Assembly: GCF_002794255.1 (NCBI RefSeq)
Contig: NZ_PGGW01000066.1
Location: 186,001-250,000 of the forward strand
Reading direction: 5' to 3'
From: Streptomyces carminius
GTDB taxonomy: Bacteria; Actinomycetota; Actinomycetes; Streptomycetales; Streptomycetaceae
DNA: 64,000 bases
Numbering within the stretch: position 1 is the stretch's first letter; each line of letters opens with the position of its first letter. This document shows positions 26,090-34,381 of the stretch, in pieces. The notes under the pieces are model-generated. The model was not told the origin of the DNA and did not search any database. It saw only the letters and a program-made list of their open reading frames with translations. Made by a program: the position numbers and the translations under genes.

Positions 26090-27600
26090 CGCCTGCCGCC
26101 TTCCGGGACCGCCCTGCCCGGGTCGCCCGGGTCCGCCGCCGCGCCCGCCACCGCCTCCGTACCCGCCGCGGACCGGGGCCGGACCTCCAGATGGACGCCG
26201 CCGCCGGGCTGCAGTGTGGTCAGGGGTCTGGGCAGCACCGGGGGCTGCCCCGGCGGGATCGTGAAGCGGTAGCGCTGGGCGATGGTCATCAGCACGAGCT
26301 GGAGCTCCACCAGGGCGAAGTGCTGCCCGATGCAGATGCGCTCGCCCGCCCCGAAGGGCAGGTACGCGTGACGGTGCCGGTCCTTGGACCGCTCCGGGGT
26401 GAAGCGGTCGGGGTCGAAGCGGTCGGGATCCTCCCAGTGGTCGGGGTGGCGGTGCAGGAGGTAGGTGTTGAGGTAGATGTTGGCCCCGGCCGGGATCCGG
26501 TAGCCGCCCACGGTGTCCTCCTCGCGGGCCCGGCGCATGAACTGCCAGGCGGGCGAGTACATCCGCAGGACCTCGTCGACGACACGGCGGGCGTAGGGCG
26601 TGTGCCGCAGGTCCTCGAAGCCCGGCGGCCGTCCGCCCAGCACCCGGTCCAGCTCCTCGTGCAGCCGGGACTCGACGTCCGGGCGGGCGGCCAGCACCTG
26701 GAACGTCCACGCCATCGCGTTGGTGGTGGTCTCGTAGGCGCCCACGACGATGTTGAGCACCTCGTGGTGGAGCTGGCGCAGGTCCATTCCCCGGCCGTCC
26801 TCCTCGTCGACGGCGTTCATGAGGATGCCCAGCAGGTCCGTGCCGCCGGCTGTGTTTTCGGTGTTCGCGGTGTTCGCGGTGTTTCCGGTGTTTCCGGCGC
26901 TGTCGGCGATGAACGAGGAGACGCACGCGTCCATGCGCCGGATCGCGCGGCGCAGCCGCAGATGGGACGGGGTGGGAACGGACAGCGGGGGGAAGGGGAA
27001 CCGGAAGAAGCGGCCCAGGATGTCGTTGGCCTCGGTGAACGCCTCGGCGAACCGCCGTGCCGTCTCGCCGACCTGGGCACTGAACAGGGTTCGGGTGGTG
27101 ATGCGCAGGGTGAGCTCGCCGAACTCCCGGCTCAGATCGGCCACGTCGCCGGGGCGGTGGGCGTCCCGCCAGCCGTCCAGCATCCGGGCGGTCTCGTCGG
27201 TCATGCCCTCGGCGAACCGGGCCGCCACCGCGGGCCGGAAGGCCGGCTGCATCATGCGGCGCTGCCGCCGGTAGGGCTCACCGCCGGGGTGGGGGATCAG
27301 GCCGTTGCGGAGCACGGGACGGACCATCTTGTACATCAGCACTTCTTTGTCGTACTTGTGCCGCTGTCCCACCAGCACCTGGTGAATGTGGTCGGGGTCG
27401 TTCAGGACGATCACCGGCATCCCGAAGAGCCGGAAGCCGAAGACGTCGCCGTGCTCGGCGGCGGCCTCCCGCAGGAAGCGCAGCTGGTCGTTGCGGAAGC
27501 TGACCCGGCCGGAGTCCCCCCGCCGGCCGGACCGTACCGACGGCACCCTCCTCGGACCGCCGGATCCGGGTGCCTGTCGCCGGGCCGATGGTGCGGGCAT
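26086..27600 (-). CDS. Cytochrome P450 (second of two in the terpenoid cluster)
   Basis: 504 residues. Heme loop FGAGERICIGQHFAL, K-helix E-x-x-R as DEVLRMYSP, I-helix GAYETTTNAMAW and the C-helix region WRDAHRPGD are all intact. A 9-base tandem repeat (26852-26896) encodes an Asn/Thr/Gly-rich linker between the G helix and I helix. The sequence closely resembles the P450 at 29844-31256 (for example both have FPFPPLSVPTPSHL), so they are paralogues from duplication. Expected to oxidise the terpene skeleton. GGAGAGG lies about 8 bases before the ATG at 27600. The stop overlaps the start of the kinase-aminotransferase fusion. There is a 103-bp gap to the synthase block upstream. Confidence 0.93.
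   Translation of the reverse strand: MPAPSARRQAPGSGGPRRVPSVRSGRRGDSGRVSFRNDQLRFLREAAAEHGDVFGFRLFGMPVIVLNDPDHIHQVLVGQRHKYDKEVLMYKMVRPVLRNGLIPHPGGEPYRRQRRMMQPAFRPAVAARFAEGMTDETARMLDGWRDAHRPGDVADLSREFGELTLRITTRTLFSAQVGETARRFAEAFTEANDILGRFFRFPFPPLSVPTPSHLRLRRAIRRMDACVSSFIADSAGNTGNTANTANTENTAGGTDLLGILMNAVDEEDGRGMDLRQLHHEVLNIVVGAYETTTNAMAWTFQVLAARPDVESRLHEELDRVLGGRPPGFEDLRHTPYARRVVDEVLRMYSPAWQFMRRAREEDTVGGYRIPAGANIYLNTYLLHRHPDHWEDPDRFDPDRFTPERSKDRHRHAYLPFGAGERICIGQHFALVELQLVLMTIAQRYRFTIPPGQPPVLPRPLTTLQPGGGVHLEVRPRSAAGTEAVAGAAADPGDPGRAVPEGGRR
26852..26896. repeat. 9-bp tandem repeat, five copies, coding
   Basis: Five adjacent units of the type GTGTTCGCG / GTGTTTCCG lie inside the P450 gene and encode a short Asn-Thr-rich linker. 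The in-frame 9-bp unit lets copy number change without frameshift. Confidence 0.8.
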
Positions 27601-27703
27601 GGCACTCACCTCTCCTGTCGTCTCGCGTCGTCTTGCGGTCGGCACCCTCCGGCGGCCCCGCCCGGCGAGGGGCGGGGCCGCCGGGAAGCGGGCAGCCGGG
27701 GCG

Positions 27704-28783
27704 CTATGCCGGGCAGGGGGAGAGGAAGCCGGTGAGCTCCCTCAGTTCGGCCAGACCAGGGGCGGGCAGCCGCAGCGCGTTCAGGTTCTCCCAGGCGCGG
27801 TCGTGCCACAGCCGGGCCGCTTCCAGGGCCCAGTCGCGCCCTCCCGCCTCCTCCACCAGGTCCGCTGCCAGCCGCGCATCCTCCTCGGACAGCGGACCGG
27901 GACCCGCGTAGAGGCCGGCCAGCCGGCGGGCCGGGGCGGTGCGCGAGGCCAGCGCGGCGACCACGGGAGCGGTCATCTTGCGCGCCCGCAGATCGGCGAG
28001 GACCGGCTTGCCGGTGTCGGCCGGCAGGCCCCAGATGCCGAGGAGGTCGTCCTGGATCTGGAAGGCGAGTCCGAGCTGGGAGCCGAACCGCTCGAAGGCC
28101 TCCTGCCGGCCGTCCGGTCCGGGGACGAGAGCGGCCCCCACCCGGCACGCCCACCCCATGAGGGTGCCCGTCTTGGCCTCCAGCGTCCGCAGGCACTCCT
28201 CGGTGCCGATCGTCCCGCGGCCGGTGGCGGTCAGATCGTCGCTCTGCCCCAGGCACAGCAGCCGCAGTGTCCGGGCCAGGTCCGCGGCGGCGGCCGCCGA
28301 CTGCGGGGCGGGGAGCGCCCCGAGGACCTCGAAGGCCAGACCGAGCAGGCCGTCCCCGGCCAGCACGGTCAGCGGGACGCCGAACCGCACCCAGGCGGTC
28401 GGGCGGTGGCGCCGGGTGCGGTCGCCGTCCATCACGTCGTCGTGCAGCAGGGTGAAGTTGTGGACCAGCTCGACGGCGACGGCGCCGGGAAGCGCGGCCT
28501 CGGGCCGCGCGCCGAGGGCGGCGGCGGTGGCCAGCGACAGCGCGGGACGTGCCAGCTTCCCGGCGCAGCTTCCGGTGGGCACGCCCGCGGCGTCGCACAG
28601 GCCCATCTGGTACCCGCACAGCACGGACATCTCCGGTCCCAGCGCGGCGATGCGGTCCAGCAGGACGGGGGCGACCAGTTCCCGCGCCCGGATGATCGCG
28701 CGCGGCACCGCTCCCCCGTCGCTGCTGCCGCCGCTGCCGGTGCGGGTGCCGGTGACGCCGGCGAACTCGGTGGTGTCCGTCAC
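27704..28783 (-). CDS. Polyprenyl diphosphate synthase (trans-isoprenyl)
   Basis: 359 residues. First aspartate-rich motif HDDVMDGD (D115, D116, D119) and second motif QDDLLGIWG (D245, D246) with the conserved FQIQ lead; the GK and R residues of the substrate pockets are present (CAGKLARPAL). It condenses IPP with allylic diphosphates; chain length (C15 or C20) cannot be set from inspection, so it supplies FPP or GGPP to the adjacent terpene synthase. The GTG start overlaps the terpene synthase stop (GTGA), indicating translational coupling. It ends 103 bp before the second P450 gene. Confidence 0.92.
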   Translation of the reverse strand: MTDTTEFAGVTGTRTGSGGSSDGGAVPRAIIRARELVAPVLLDRIAALGPEMSVLCGYQMGLCDAAGVPTGSCAGKLARPALSLATAAALGARPEAALPGAVAVELVHNFTLLHDDVMDGDRTRRHRPTAWVRFGVPLTVLAGDGLLGLAFEVLGALPAPQSAAAAADLARTLRLLCLGQSDDLTATGRGTIGTEECLRTLEAKTGTLMGWACRVGAALVPGPDGRQEAFERFGSQLGLAFQIQDDLLGIWGLPADTGKPVLADLRARKMTAPVVAALASRTAPARRLAGLYAGPGPLSEEDARLAADLVEEAGGRDWALEAARLWHDRAWENLNALRLPAPGLAELRELTGFLSPCPA

Positions 28784-29847
28784 GGCAGCACCTCCCCGCC
28801 GTTTGCCGGTGCCAGCGTCGCCTCCAGATAGGCCGGATCACCGTCGTGCTCGCGCTCCAGATAGCGCCGGGTCCGCATCGACCAGTCGAGATTGCCGCGC
28901 ATCCACGACTCCATGCCCGCGGTGTATTCGGCCAGGGCCGCGCGGTGCCCGGGGAAGCGGCCGAGCAGCGCCTCCCGCAGCGACAGGTAGCGCCGGGTCT
29001 CCTCGCCGATGGCGGCGGCGGTGTGGTCCAGCGCCTGCCGGGGGGTCAGCCCCCGGGCGTGCTCCACGACGCGCACCAGGTTGTGGTACTCGCCCAGCGC
29101 GGTCTCCTTGCCCAGGGAGTACCAGTCGTTGGTCCACACGACCACGTCGCTGGCGGCCCGCAGGGCGGCCTGGAAAGGCCCGCTCGCATGGACGGACTCG
29201 GGCAGGTCGTTCTCCGCGACGATGTCGATGAGGTCCATGCACACGTAGATGGCACCGGTGTGGCGCCGCTGCTCGATGTACTCGGCCTCACCGGGGACGA
29301 TCCCCGCGACGCGGTTGGCCGCCTCCCAGCAGGCGGCGTCCAGACAGGCGGTGAGGTGGTCGGTGAAGCGCCGCCGCCAGGCCGGGCCGGCGTGCGGGAG
29401 GGTGCGGTGCCACAGGTCCCGCAGCGCCCACACCAGTGGCGGCCGCCCGCCCCGCTCGCCGGCCGGTCCGTCCCCGTCCAGCACGCCCAGCAGCACGTCC
29501 ATCGAGCGCCGCGCGCTGTCCAGGTCACGGCCCACCCGGCCGTCGTCGAGCTGGTCGTCGACGAGGAAGAGCCAGCCGAACCAGTCGGCGATCAGCTCCA
29601 GGCGCTCCCGGTCGGCGGCCGGATAGGTGAGGGCCGCGAAACGGCCGAACCCGGCGCGGGCGAACCGTTCGCGCGCCACGTCCGTGCCGACCACCTGGAA
29701 CCGCCGTACCCAGTCGTCGAGATGGGCCTCGGCACGGGCGGCGTGCGGACTGATCCGGGAGGGGAAGGGGCAGTGGATCGCGGGCCGCCCGCCTGGGCCG
29801 CCCGGCCGGGGGACCAGCGGGGTCCCGGTCTCGGGAGTGGTGTTCAC
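28780..29847 (-). CDS. Class I terpene synthase
   Basis: 355 residues, typical size for a bacterial class I cyclase. Metal-binding aspartate motif VDDQLDDG (D97, D98, D101), pyrophosphate-sensor RR in EYIEQRRHTGA (R194/R195), NSE triad NDWYSLGKE (N240, S244, E248) and a C-terminal RRY are all present. It ionises an isoprenyl diphosphate and cyclises it. The partner prenyl synthase next to it could provide FPP or GGPP, so the product may be a sesqui- or diterpene. The GTG at 29847 overlaps the P450 stop, and its own stop overlaps the prenyl synthase start. The cyclase product cannot be predicted from motifs. Confidence 0.93.
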   Translation of the reverse strand: MNTTPETGTPLVPRPGGPGGRPAIHCPFPSRISPHAARAEAHLDDWVRRFQVVGTDVARERFARAGFGRFAALTYPAADRERLELIADWFGWLFLVDDQLDDGRVGRDLDSARRSMDVLLGVLDGDGPAGERGGRPPLVWALRDLWHRTLPHAGPAWRRRFTDHLTACLDAACWEAANRVAGIVPGEAEYIEQRRHTGAIYVCMDLIDIVAENDLPESVHASGPFQAALRAASDVVVWTNDWYSLGKETALGEYHNLVRVVEHARGLTPRQALDHTAAAIGEETRRYLSLREALLGRFPGHRAALAEYTAGMESWMRGNLDWSMRTRRYLEREHDGDPAYLEATLAPANGGEVLP

Positions 29848-31256
29848 CGCGGCCGCACCTCCAGGTGGACGCCGCCCTCGGGATGGAGGGTGATCAGGGG
29901 CAGGGGCCGTACCGGGGGCCGTCCGGCCGGCAGCCGGAACCGGTAGCGCCGGGCGACGGTGAGCAGGACCAGATGGAGCTCGGTGAGCGCGAAGTGCTGG
30001 CCGACGCATATCCGTTCACCGCCGCCGAAGGGCATGTACGCGTGGCGGTGCCGGCCCTTGGAGCGCTCCGGGGCGAAGCGGTCGGGGTCGAAGGACTCGG
30101 GGTCGTCCCACAGGTCCGGGTGCCGGTGCAGCAGATAGCTGTTCAGGTAGATGTTCGACCGGGCGGGGATGCGGTGGCCGCCGATGACGTCCTCCTCCCG
30201 CGCGCGTCTCATGAACTGCCACGCCGGGGAGTACAGCCGCAGCGTCTCGTCCACGATGGAGCGGGCGTAGGGGGTGGCGGCCATGTCCTCGAAGCCGGCC
30301 GTCCGCCCGCCGAGCGCGCCGTCGACCTCCTCGTGCAGCCGCCGCTCCACCTCCGGGTGGGCGGCCAGCAGGTAGAAGATCCAGGCCAGGGCGTTGGTGG
30401 TGGTCTCGTAGGCGCCGATGACCAGGTTCAGCACCTCGTGGTGGAGCTGCTCCGCCGCCATCGAGGTGCCGTCCTTCTCGTCGACGGCGCTCATCAGGAG
30501 GGTGAGGAGGTCCACGTCCTCCGCCGACTCCACCGGTCCCCCCGGCTCCGCGGCGTGCTCCCGGACGAAGGACGAGACGAAGCCGTCCATCCGGGCGATG
30601 GCCCGGCGCAGCTTCAGATGGGAGGGGGTGGGAACGGACAGCGGGGGGAAGGGGAAGGTGAAGAACCTGCCCAGCAACGCGTTGGCCTCGGTGAACGCCG
30701 CGGCGAACTCCCGTGCGGCGGAACCCACCTGCGCGCTGAACAGCGAGCGGTTGACGATCCGCAGGGCCAGTTCGCCGAACTCCCCGTGCACGTCCACCAC
30801 CTCGCCGGGCCGTAACCGCCGGTCCCAGCGCTCCAGCATTCCGGTGGTCTCCTCGGTCATGTTCCGGGCGAACTTCGCGACGACCGCCGGCCGCATGGTG
30901 GGCTGCACCAGCCTGCGCTGGCGCTGCCAGTGTTCGCCGCCCGGGCTGCCGATCAGGCCGTCGCGCAGGACGGGCCGTACGAGCCGGTACAGCAGGGCGT
31001 CCTTGTCGTACTTGGCTCGCGCCCCCACCAGCACCCGGTAGATGTGGTCGGGGTGGTTGAGCATGATCATGGGGATTCCGTAGACCCGGAACCTGAAGAT
31101 GTCGCCCTGGGTCCGTGCCGCCCACCGCAGGAACTCCAACTGGTCCCGGCGGAAGCTGACTCCCTCCCTGAGCCGCTGGGGGAGCCGGATGGCGGGCACT
31201 TCGGTGGCCGGAGCCGGTGATCCACCGTTCCTGTCCTGTGACAGGTCCAACGTCAT
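29844..31256 (-). CDS. Cytochrome P450 (first gene of the terpenoid operon)
   Basis: 470 residues with heme loop FGGGERICVGQHFAL, K-helix DETLRLYSP, and I-helix GAYETTTNALAW. It is strongly similar to the P450 at 26086-27600. The ATG at 31256 is preferred because GGAGG lies 5 bases upstream; a GTG at 31268 would place that GGAGG inside the coding region. Codon 148 (30813-30815 on the plus strand) is the rare TTA, so translation should need the bldA tRNA and tie cluster output to development. Being first, it would make the whole operon late-expressed by coupling (GTGA overlap with the terpene synthase). Confidence 0.93.
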   Translation of the reverse strand: MTLDLSQDRNGGSPAPATEVPAIRLPQRLREGVSFRRDQLEFLRWAARTQGDIFRFRVYGIPMIMLNHPDHIYRVLVGARAKYDKDALLYRLVRPVLRDGLIGSPGGEHWQRQRRLVQPTMRPAVVAKFARNMTEETTGMLERWDRRLRPGEVVDVHGEFGELALRIVNRSLFSAQVGSAAREFAAAFTEANALLGRFFTFPFPPLSVPTPSHLKLRRAIARMDGFVSSFVREHAAEPGGPVESAEDVDLLTLLMSAVDEKDGTSMAAEQLHHEVLNLVIGAYETTTNALAWIFYLLAAHPEVERRLHEEVDGALGGRTAGFEDMAATPYARSIVDETLRLYSPAWQFMRRAREEDVIGGHRIPARSNIYLNSYLLHRHPDLWDDPESFDPDRFAPERSKGRHRHAYMPFGGGERICVGQHFALTELHLVLLTVARRYRFRLPAGRPPVRPLPLITLHPEGGVHLEVRPR

Positions 31257-31508
31257 GCAGTCCTCCACTGTGCGAGCCGTGCCGAACAGAGCGTGCGGGC
31301 CGTGCTGAACAGGGTCGAACAGTTGTGCCGCGAAACGGCCGGACCGCGGAGACCGCGGTGCCGGCGGGGCTGACCGGTGTGCGGAACACCGGGCGGCCGA
31401 CTCGTCCCACCCGGGGAACGGAGAGAAGCGGTAGACGGTTCAATCACCTCGCCGTCATCCGTGCCGCCCGTCCTCCGGGGGCGTGAGGCCGTCGCGGACG
31501 GAAACCGC
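31257..31508 (-). promoter_or_regulatory. Upstream region of the terpenoid operon
   Basis: About 250 bases upstream of the P450/terpene operon on the minus strand; the operon promoter must lie here. No palindromic operator or coding sequence is evident. Confidence 0.4.
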
Positions 31509-31537
31509 CGGCCCGGGTGCCTGGGCACCCGGGCCGG
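31508..31537. terminator. 14-bp stem hairpin
   Basis: Perfect inverted repeat, CCGGCCCGGGTGCC at 31508-31521 and its complement at 31524-31537. It may insulate the divergent-side terpenoid promoter from the sugar dehydrogenase gene, whose stop is 72 bp away. Confidence 0.5.
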
Positions 31538-31565
31538 GAGGTCCGGGCGGTCCCGGACGCGGACC

Positions 31566-31596
31566 GGTGGCCGGGACCGGCAGGGTCCCGGCCACC
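31566..31596 (-). terminator. Terminator of the sugar dehydrogenase gene
   Basis: Perfect 13-bp stem, GGTGGCCGGGACC at 31566-31578 and its complement at 31584-31596, with a 5-base loop. It lies 12 bp past the stop of the minus-strand PQQ-type dehydrogenase gene, a standard terminator position. Confidence 0.7.
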
Positions 31597-31608
31597 GCTT
31601 GCTAGGCG

Positions 31609-32718
31609 CTATCCCAGGGTGATCTCCAGGACCAGGTCCGAACCGGCCGGCTGTCCGCCGAACCAGTCGCCGTTGGTGGTGGTCAGCCAGAGGGCGTCGC
31701 GGCCGGGCACCGTCTCGACGGTGCGCAGCCGCCCGTAGTCGCGTACGTAGAACGCCTCGGGAGTTCCGGTGTTCTCACCGTCCAGCGGGATGCGCCACAG
31801 CCGCTCGCCGCGCTGGGCGGCCATGTAGAGGGCGCCGTCGGCGTAGGTCACTCCGCTGGGCGAGGCCTCGCCGGTGGCCCACTGCTCCTCGGGGTCCGTC
31901 ATCCCGGCGGTCTCGCAGGCGCCCTCGCACTGCGGCCAGCCGTAGTTGTTGCCGGGCTCGATCAGATTGAGCTCGTCGAACCGGTTCTGGCCGAACTCCG
32001 CCGACCACAGCCGCCCCTGCTCGTCCCAGGTCAGCCCCTGCGGATTGCGGTGGCCGATGCTGTGGACCACCGTGCCGTACGGGTTGCCGGGAGCGGGCTG
32101 CCCGTCCGTGGTCATCCGCAGGATCTTGCCCTCCAGCGCGTCGCGGTCCTGGGACCGCTGCGGCTGCTGGGCGTCCCCGGTGGTGGCGTACAGATAGCCG
32201 TCGGGGCCGAACTTCAGCCGCCCGCCGTTGTGGTAGGTGGCCCGTGCGATGCCGGTCAGGATGGTCCGGTAGTCGCTGACCGAGGTGCCGTCGAAGGTCA
32301 TCCGCGCGATGCGGTTGTCGGTCGGAGAGGTGTGGAAGACGTAGACGGACCGGTCCTGGGCGAAGTCGGGGGAGACGGCGATGCCCAGTACCCCGCCCTC
32401 CCCGCCGGTGCTCTGCGCGTTGGGCACGGTGCCCACCGGGGTGCGCTCTCCGTCGGCGGTGAGGTGGAAGACCTGGTGGCTGTCGCGCTCGGTGAGCAGC
32501 GCCGAGCCGTCCGGCAGCCAGGCCAGGCCCCAGGGGACGGTCCAGCCCTCGGAGAGCACCGAGACGCCGGTGGGGACGCTCAGCACGCCCGGTAAGCCGG
32601 AGCCGGGCCGCTCCTGCCCGTTGGCCGTCGCGCTGCCGGTACCCGCGGTGAGGAGCCCGGCGGTCAGCGCGACGGTCGCACCCGCGGCGAGGGCGGCGCG
32701 GAACTTCTGGAATGTCAT
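31609..32718 (-). CDS. Secreted PQQ-dependent sugar dehydrogenase
   Basis: 369 residues, GDH-B/sorbosone-dehydrogenase-like six-bladed propeller. The signal peptide runs to about residue 33 (TGSATANG). Family landmarks are WTVPWGLAWLPDGSALLTER, GGEGGVLGIAVSPDF, YHNGGRLKFGPDGYLYATTGD and GHRNPQGLTWDEQGRLWSAEFG. It oxidises an aldose or other sugar outside the membrane with PQQ. The ATG at 32718 has GGAGG 5 bases upstream. Codon 42 (32593-32595) is TTA, implying bldA dependence. A strong hairpin upstream (32737-32763) may be a repressor site. Confidence 0.9.
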   Translation of the reverse strand: MTFQKFRAALAAGATVALTAGLLTAGTGSATANGQERPGSGLPGVLSVPTGVSVLSEGWTVPWGLAWLPDGSALLTERDSHQVFHLTADGERTPVGTVPNAQSTGGEGGVLGIAVSPDFAQDRSVYVFHTSPTDNRIARMTFDGTSVSDYRTILTGIARATYHNGGRLKFGPDGYLYATTGDAQQPQRSQDRDALEGKILRMTTDGQPAPGNPYGTVVHSIGHRNPQGLTWDEQGRLWSAEFGQNRFDELNLIEPGNNYGWPQCEGACETAGMTDPEEQWATGEASPSGVTYADGALYMAAQRGERLWRIPLDGENTGTPEAFYVRDYGRLRTVETVPGRDALWLTTTNGDWFGGQPAGSDLVLEITLG

Positions 32719-32736
32719 GGAACCTCCAGTGATTTC

Positions 32737-32763
32737 TTCCGGAAATCTTTTCGATTTCCGGAA
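32737..32763. promoter_or_regulatory. Inverted repeat upstream of the sugar dehydrogenase gene
   Basis: TTCCGGAAATC at 32737-32747 and its exact complement at 32753-32763, spacer 5. Each arm itself contains the palindrome TTCCGGAA. It lies 19 bp before the start codon; an operator overlapping the promoter or a leader hairpin are both possible. Confidence 0.55.
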
Positions 32764-32854
32764 TCGATACCACCAGTTCGGTGACAGACCGTCAAGACAT
32801 CTCCAACGCTCCCGCCGCTCCGGCCGGTGCGACGGCTGCCGCACCGGCAGTGCC

Positions 32855-33598
32855 TCACGTCCGGGACTCCAGGTCCCGCCGGGTGTCGTCGCCGTACACG
32901 CCCTCCTCGTCGCCCCGTATCCCGTACCACTGCTGGAACCGGGCGACGGCCCGGGCGACCTCGCCGTCGTAGCGGCCGTCGACGTCCCCGCCGGGGTAGA
33001 CCTCCGGGACCTGGCGCAGCCGCGCCTGCAGGTCCGACACCGCGGGGCCGCTGTCCCCCGGCCGGAGTTCGTCCGGCGCGCCGGACGGCGCGCCGGAGGC
33101 GGCCGGGTCGGCCGCCCGCGAGGAGGGCGCGTCGGTGGCCGGCCCCTCCGGTGCCGAGGTCGGAGCGGGCGCCGGTGAGGCGGCGGCCGGAGGCGGCGGT
33201 GCGGAGGCCGTCGGGAGGGACTCGGAGGAGGTGGGCGCCGCGGAGGCCTCCGCGGGCGGCGCGGGCGGCAGACCGGCGGGACCGGCGGGATCGGTGGGGG
33301 TCAGCACACCGGAGGCGAGCAGCAGGGCGGCCAGCGCGGAGCCGATCGCCCCGGTCGTCAGGAGCAGGGCGATGGTGCGCGGTCCGCGCCGCCCGGTCAG
33401 GAAACCCGTGTACGGTGCCGGGTCCGCCCCGGCGGAAGAGGGCGAGTCCTCTTCCGCCGGGGCGGACCCGGCAGTGCTGCCGTCGTTGTCGTCGTTGTCC
33501 CCCCGCAGGGGCGGGGCCGGGCGGAACGGACGGGTGCGGGACCGGAGGCCGGAGGCCGGAGGGCGGAACGGCGATGCCGGGTCCGGACGGGCCGTCAC
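32855..33598 (-). CDS. Membrane protein with C-terminal peptidoglycan-binding domain
   Basis: 247 residues. A cytoplasmic Pro/Arg/Asp-rich N-terminus (about 1-85), one hydrophobic segment near residues 86-110 (TIALLLTTGAIGSALAALLLASG), a long Pro/Ala/Ser stalk, and a C-terminal peptidoglycan-binding-1 domain (LRPGDSGPAVSDLQARL, YDGEVARAVARFQQWYGI) spanning about 180-245. Predicted to be anchored in the membrane with the wall-binding domain outside. The GTG at 33598 has AGGAGGTGGAG just upstream. The coding sequence contains a perfect 25-bp inverted repeat (33416-33473) of unknown origin. Function beyond wall binding is unknown. Confidence 0.8.
   Translation of the reverse strand: MTARPDPASPFRPPASGLRSRTRPFRPAPPLRGDNDDNDGSTAGSAPAEEDSPSSAGADPAPYTGFLTGRRGPRTIALLLTTGAIGSALAALLLASGVLTPTDPAGPAGLPPAPPAEASAAPTSSESLPTASAPPPPAAASPAPAPTSAPEGPATDAPSSRAADPAASGAPSGAPDELRPGDSGPAVSDLQARLRQVPEVYPGGDVDGRYDGEVARAVARFQQWYGIRGDEEGVYGDDTRRDLESRT
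33416..33473. repeat. 25-bp perfect inverted repeat inside a gene
   Basis: Left arm 33416-33440 and right arm 33449-33473 are exact reverse complements with an 8-base loop (GGCGAGTC). It codes for the Ser/Ala/Glu/Asp stretch before the membrane helix of the peptidoglycan-binding protein. Confidence 0.9.
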
Positions 33599-33843
33599 AC
33601 CTCCACCTCCTGTCTCTCCTCGCCCCCGCCGTACGGTACGGAGGGGGCCGGGGAAAACCGCCGGGCGCCCGTCCTCCGCGCAGGCACGGTGACCGGAGCC
33701 CGATCGGCACGGCCGCACCCGAGAGTGCGCGGCCGTGCACGGATGGTTCACCGGACGACGATACTCGGTCGGCCCCGTTCCGGAACCCGTCCCGTCGCCA
33801 TCCCGGCGGCGGCCGTTTCCGCGGGCGGGACCTTCGGTGGCGG

Positions 33844-34330
33844 TCAGTCCCCGCCGGAGGCGTCCAGATACACCCAGGCACCGGCATGGCGCACGAAACG
33901 GCTGTGCTCGTACAGGAACTCCTCGCGCCCCCGCTCCGCGTAGTGGGCGCGGAAGGCGACGGTGCCCTCGGTGTGGAACGGACTGCCGCCGGTGCCGGCG
34001 AGGACCTCCAGCCGCAGCCAGCGGATCCCGGGGGCGGGCACCGGATCCCGCGGCCGGGTGTCCGGGTGCCAGGTACGCAGCAGGTAGGCCCGGTCGCGTA
34101 CGGCGAACGCGGCTGTAGCGCGAACGCATCAGGGCCTCCGCGGTGGGTGCCGCCAGGAGCCCCCGGTGGAACCGGGCGCAGCAGTCGGCGTAGGGGGCGG
34201 GCAGCCCGCACGGGCACGGCGCGGCCGGGGAGGACACGGCCGGGGGCAGGGCGGAGGACACGGCGGGGGACTCGGCGGGGGAAGCCGCCCGGGAGGCGGC
34301 CGGCCGCGAGCGGGATCGGCGTCGGGACAC
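33844..34330 (-). pseudogene. YchJ/SEC-C family protein, frameshifted
   Basis: Reading in one frame from the GTG at 34330 gives CPCGLPAPYADCCARFHRG, the SEC-C zinc motif, then AEALMRSRYS. At about 34108-34115 one extra C shifts the frame. In the next frame the protein resumes as the expected DRAYLLRTWHP..., then WLRLEVLAGTGGSPFHTEGTV and FRAHYAERGREEFLYEHSRFVRHAGAWVYLD. The total length, 487 bases, is one base over a multiple of three. The family is of unknown function with a metal-binding SEC-C end. Either the gene is broken or the sequence has an error. The N-terminus has a 30-residue Pro/Ala/Ser extension before the metal motif. Confidence 0.72.
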
Positions 34331-34381
34331 CCCTCCATGGTGCCCCGCGGCGACCGCCGCCCGCGGCGGGGGCCCGCCGGC

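Noticed and set aside
23456..26926. 1156-residue minus-strand frame extending the fusion protein into the P450 gene
   Set aside because: The added N-terminal part is out-of-frame P450 sequence; the ATG at 26089 with ATGA overlap is the true start.
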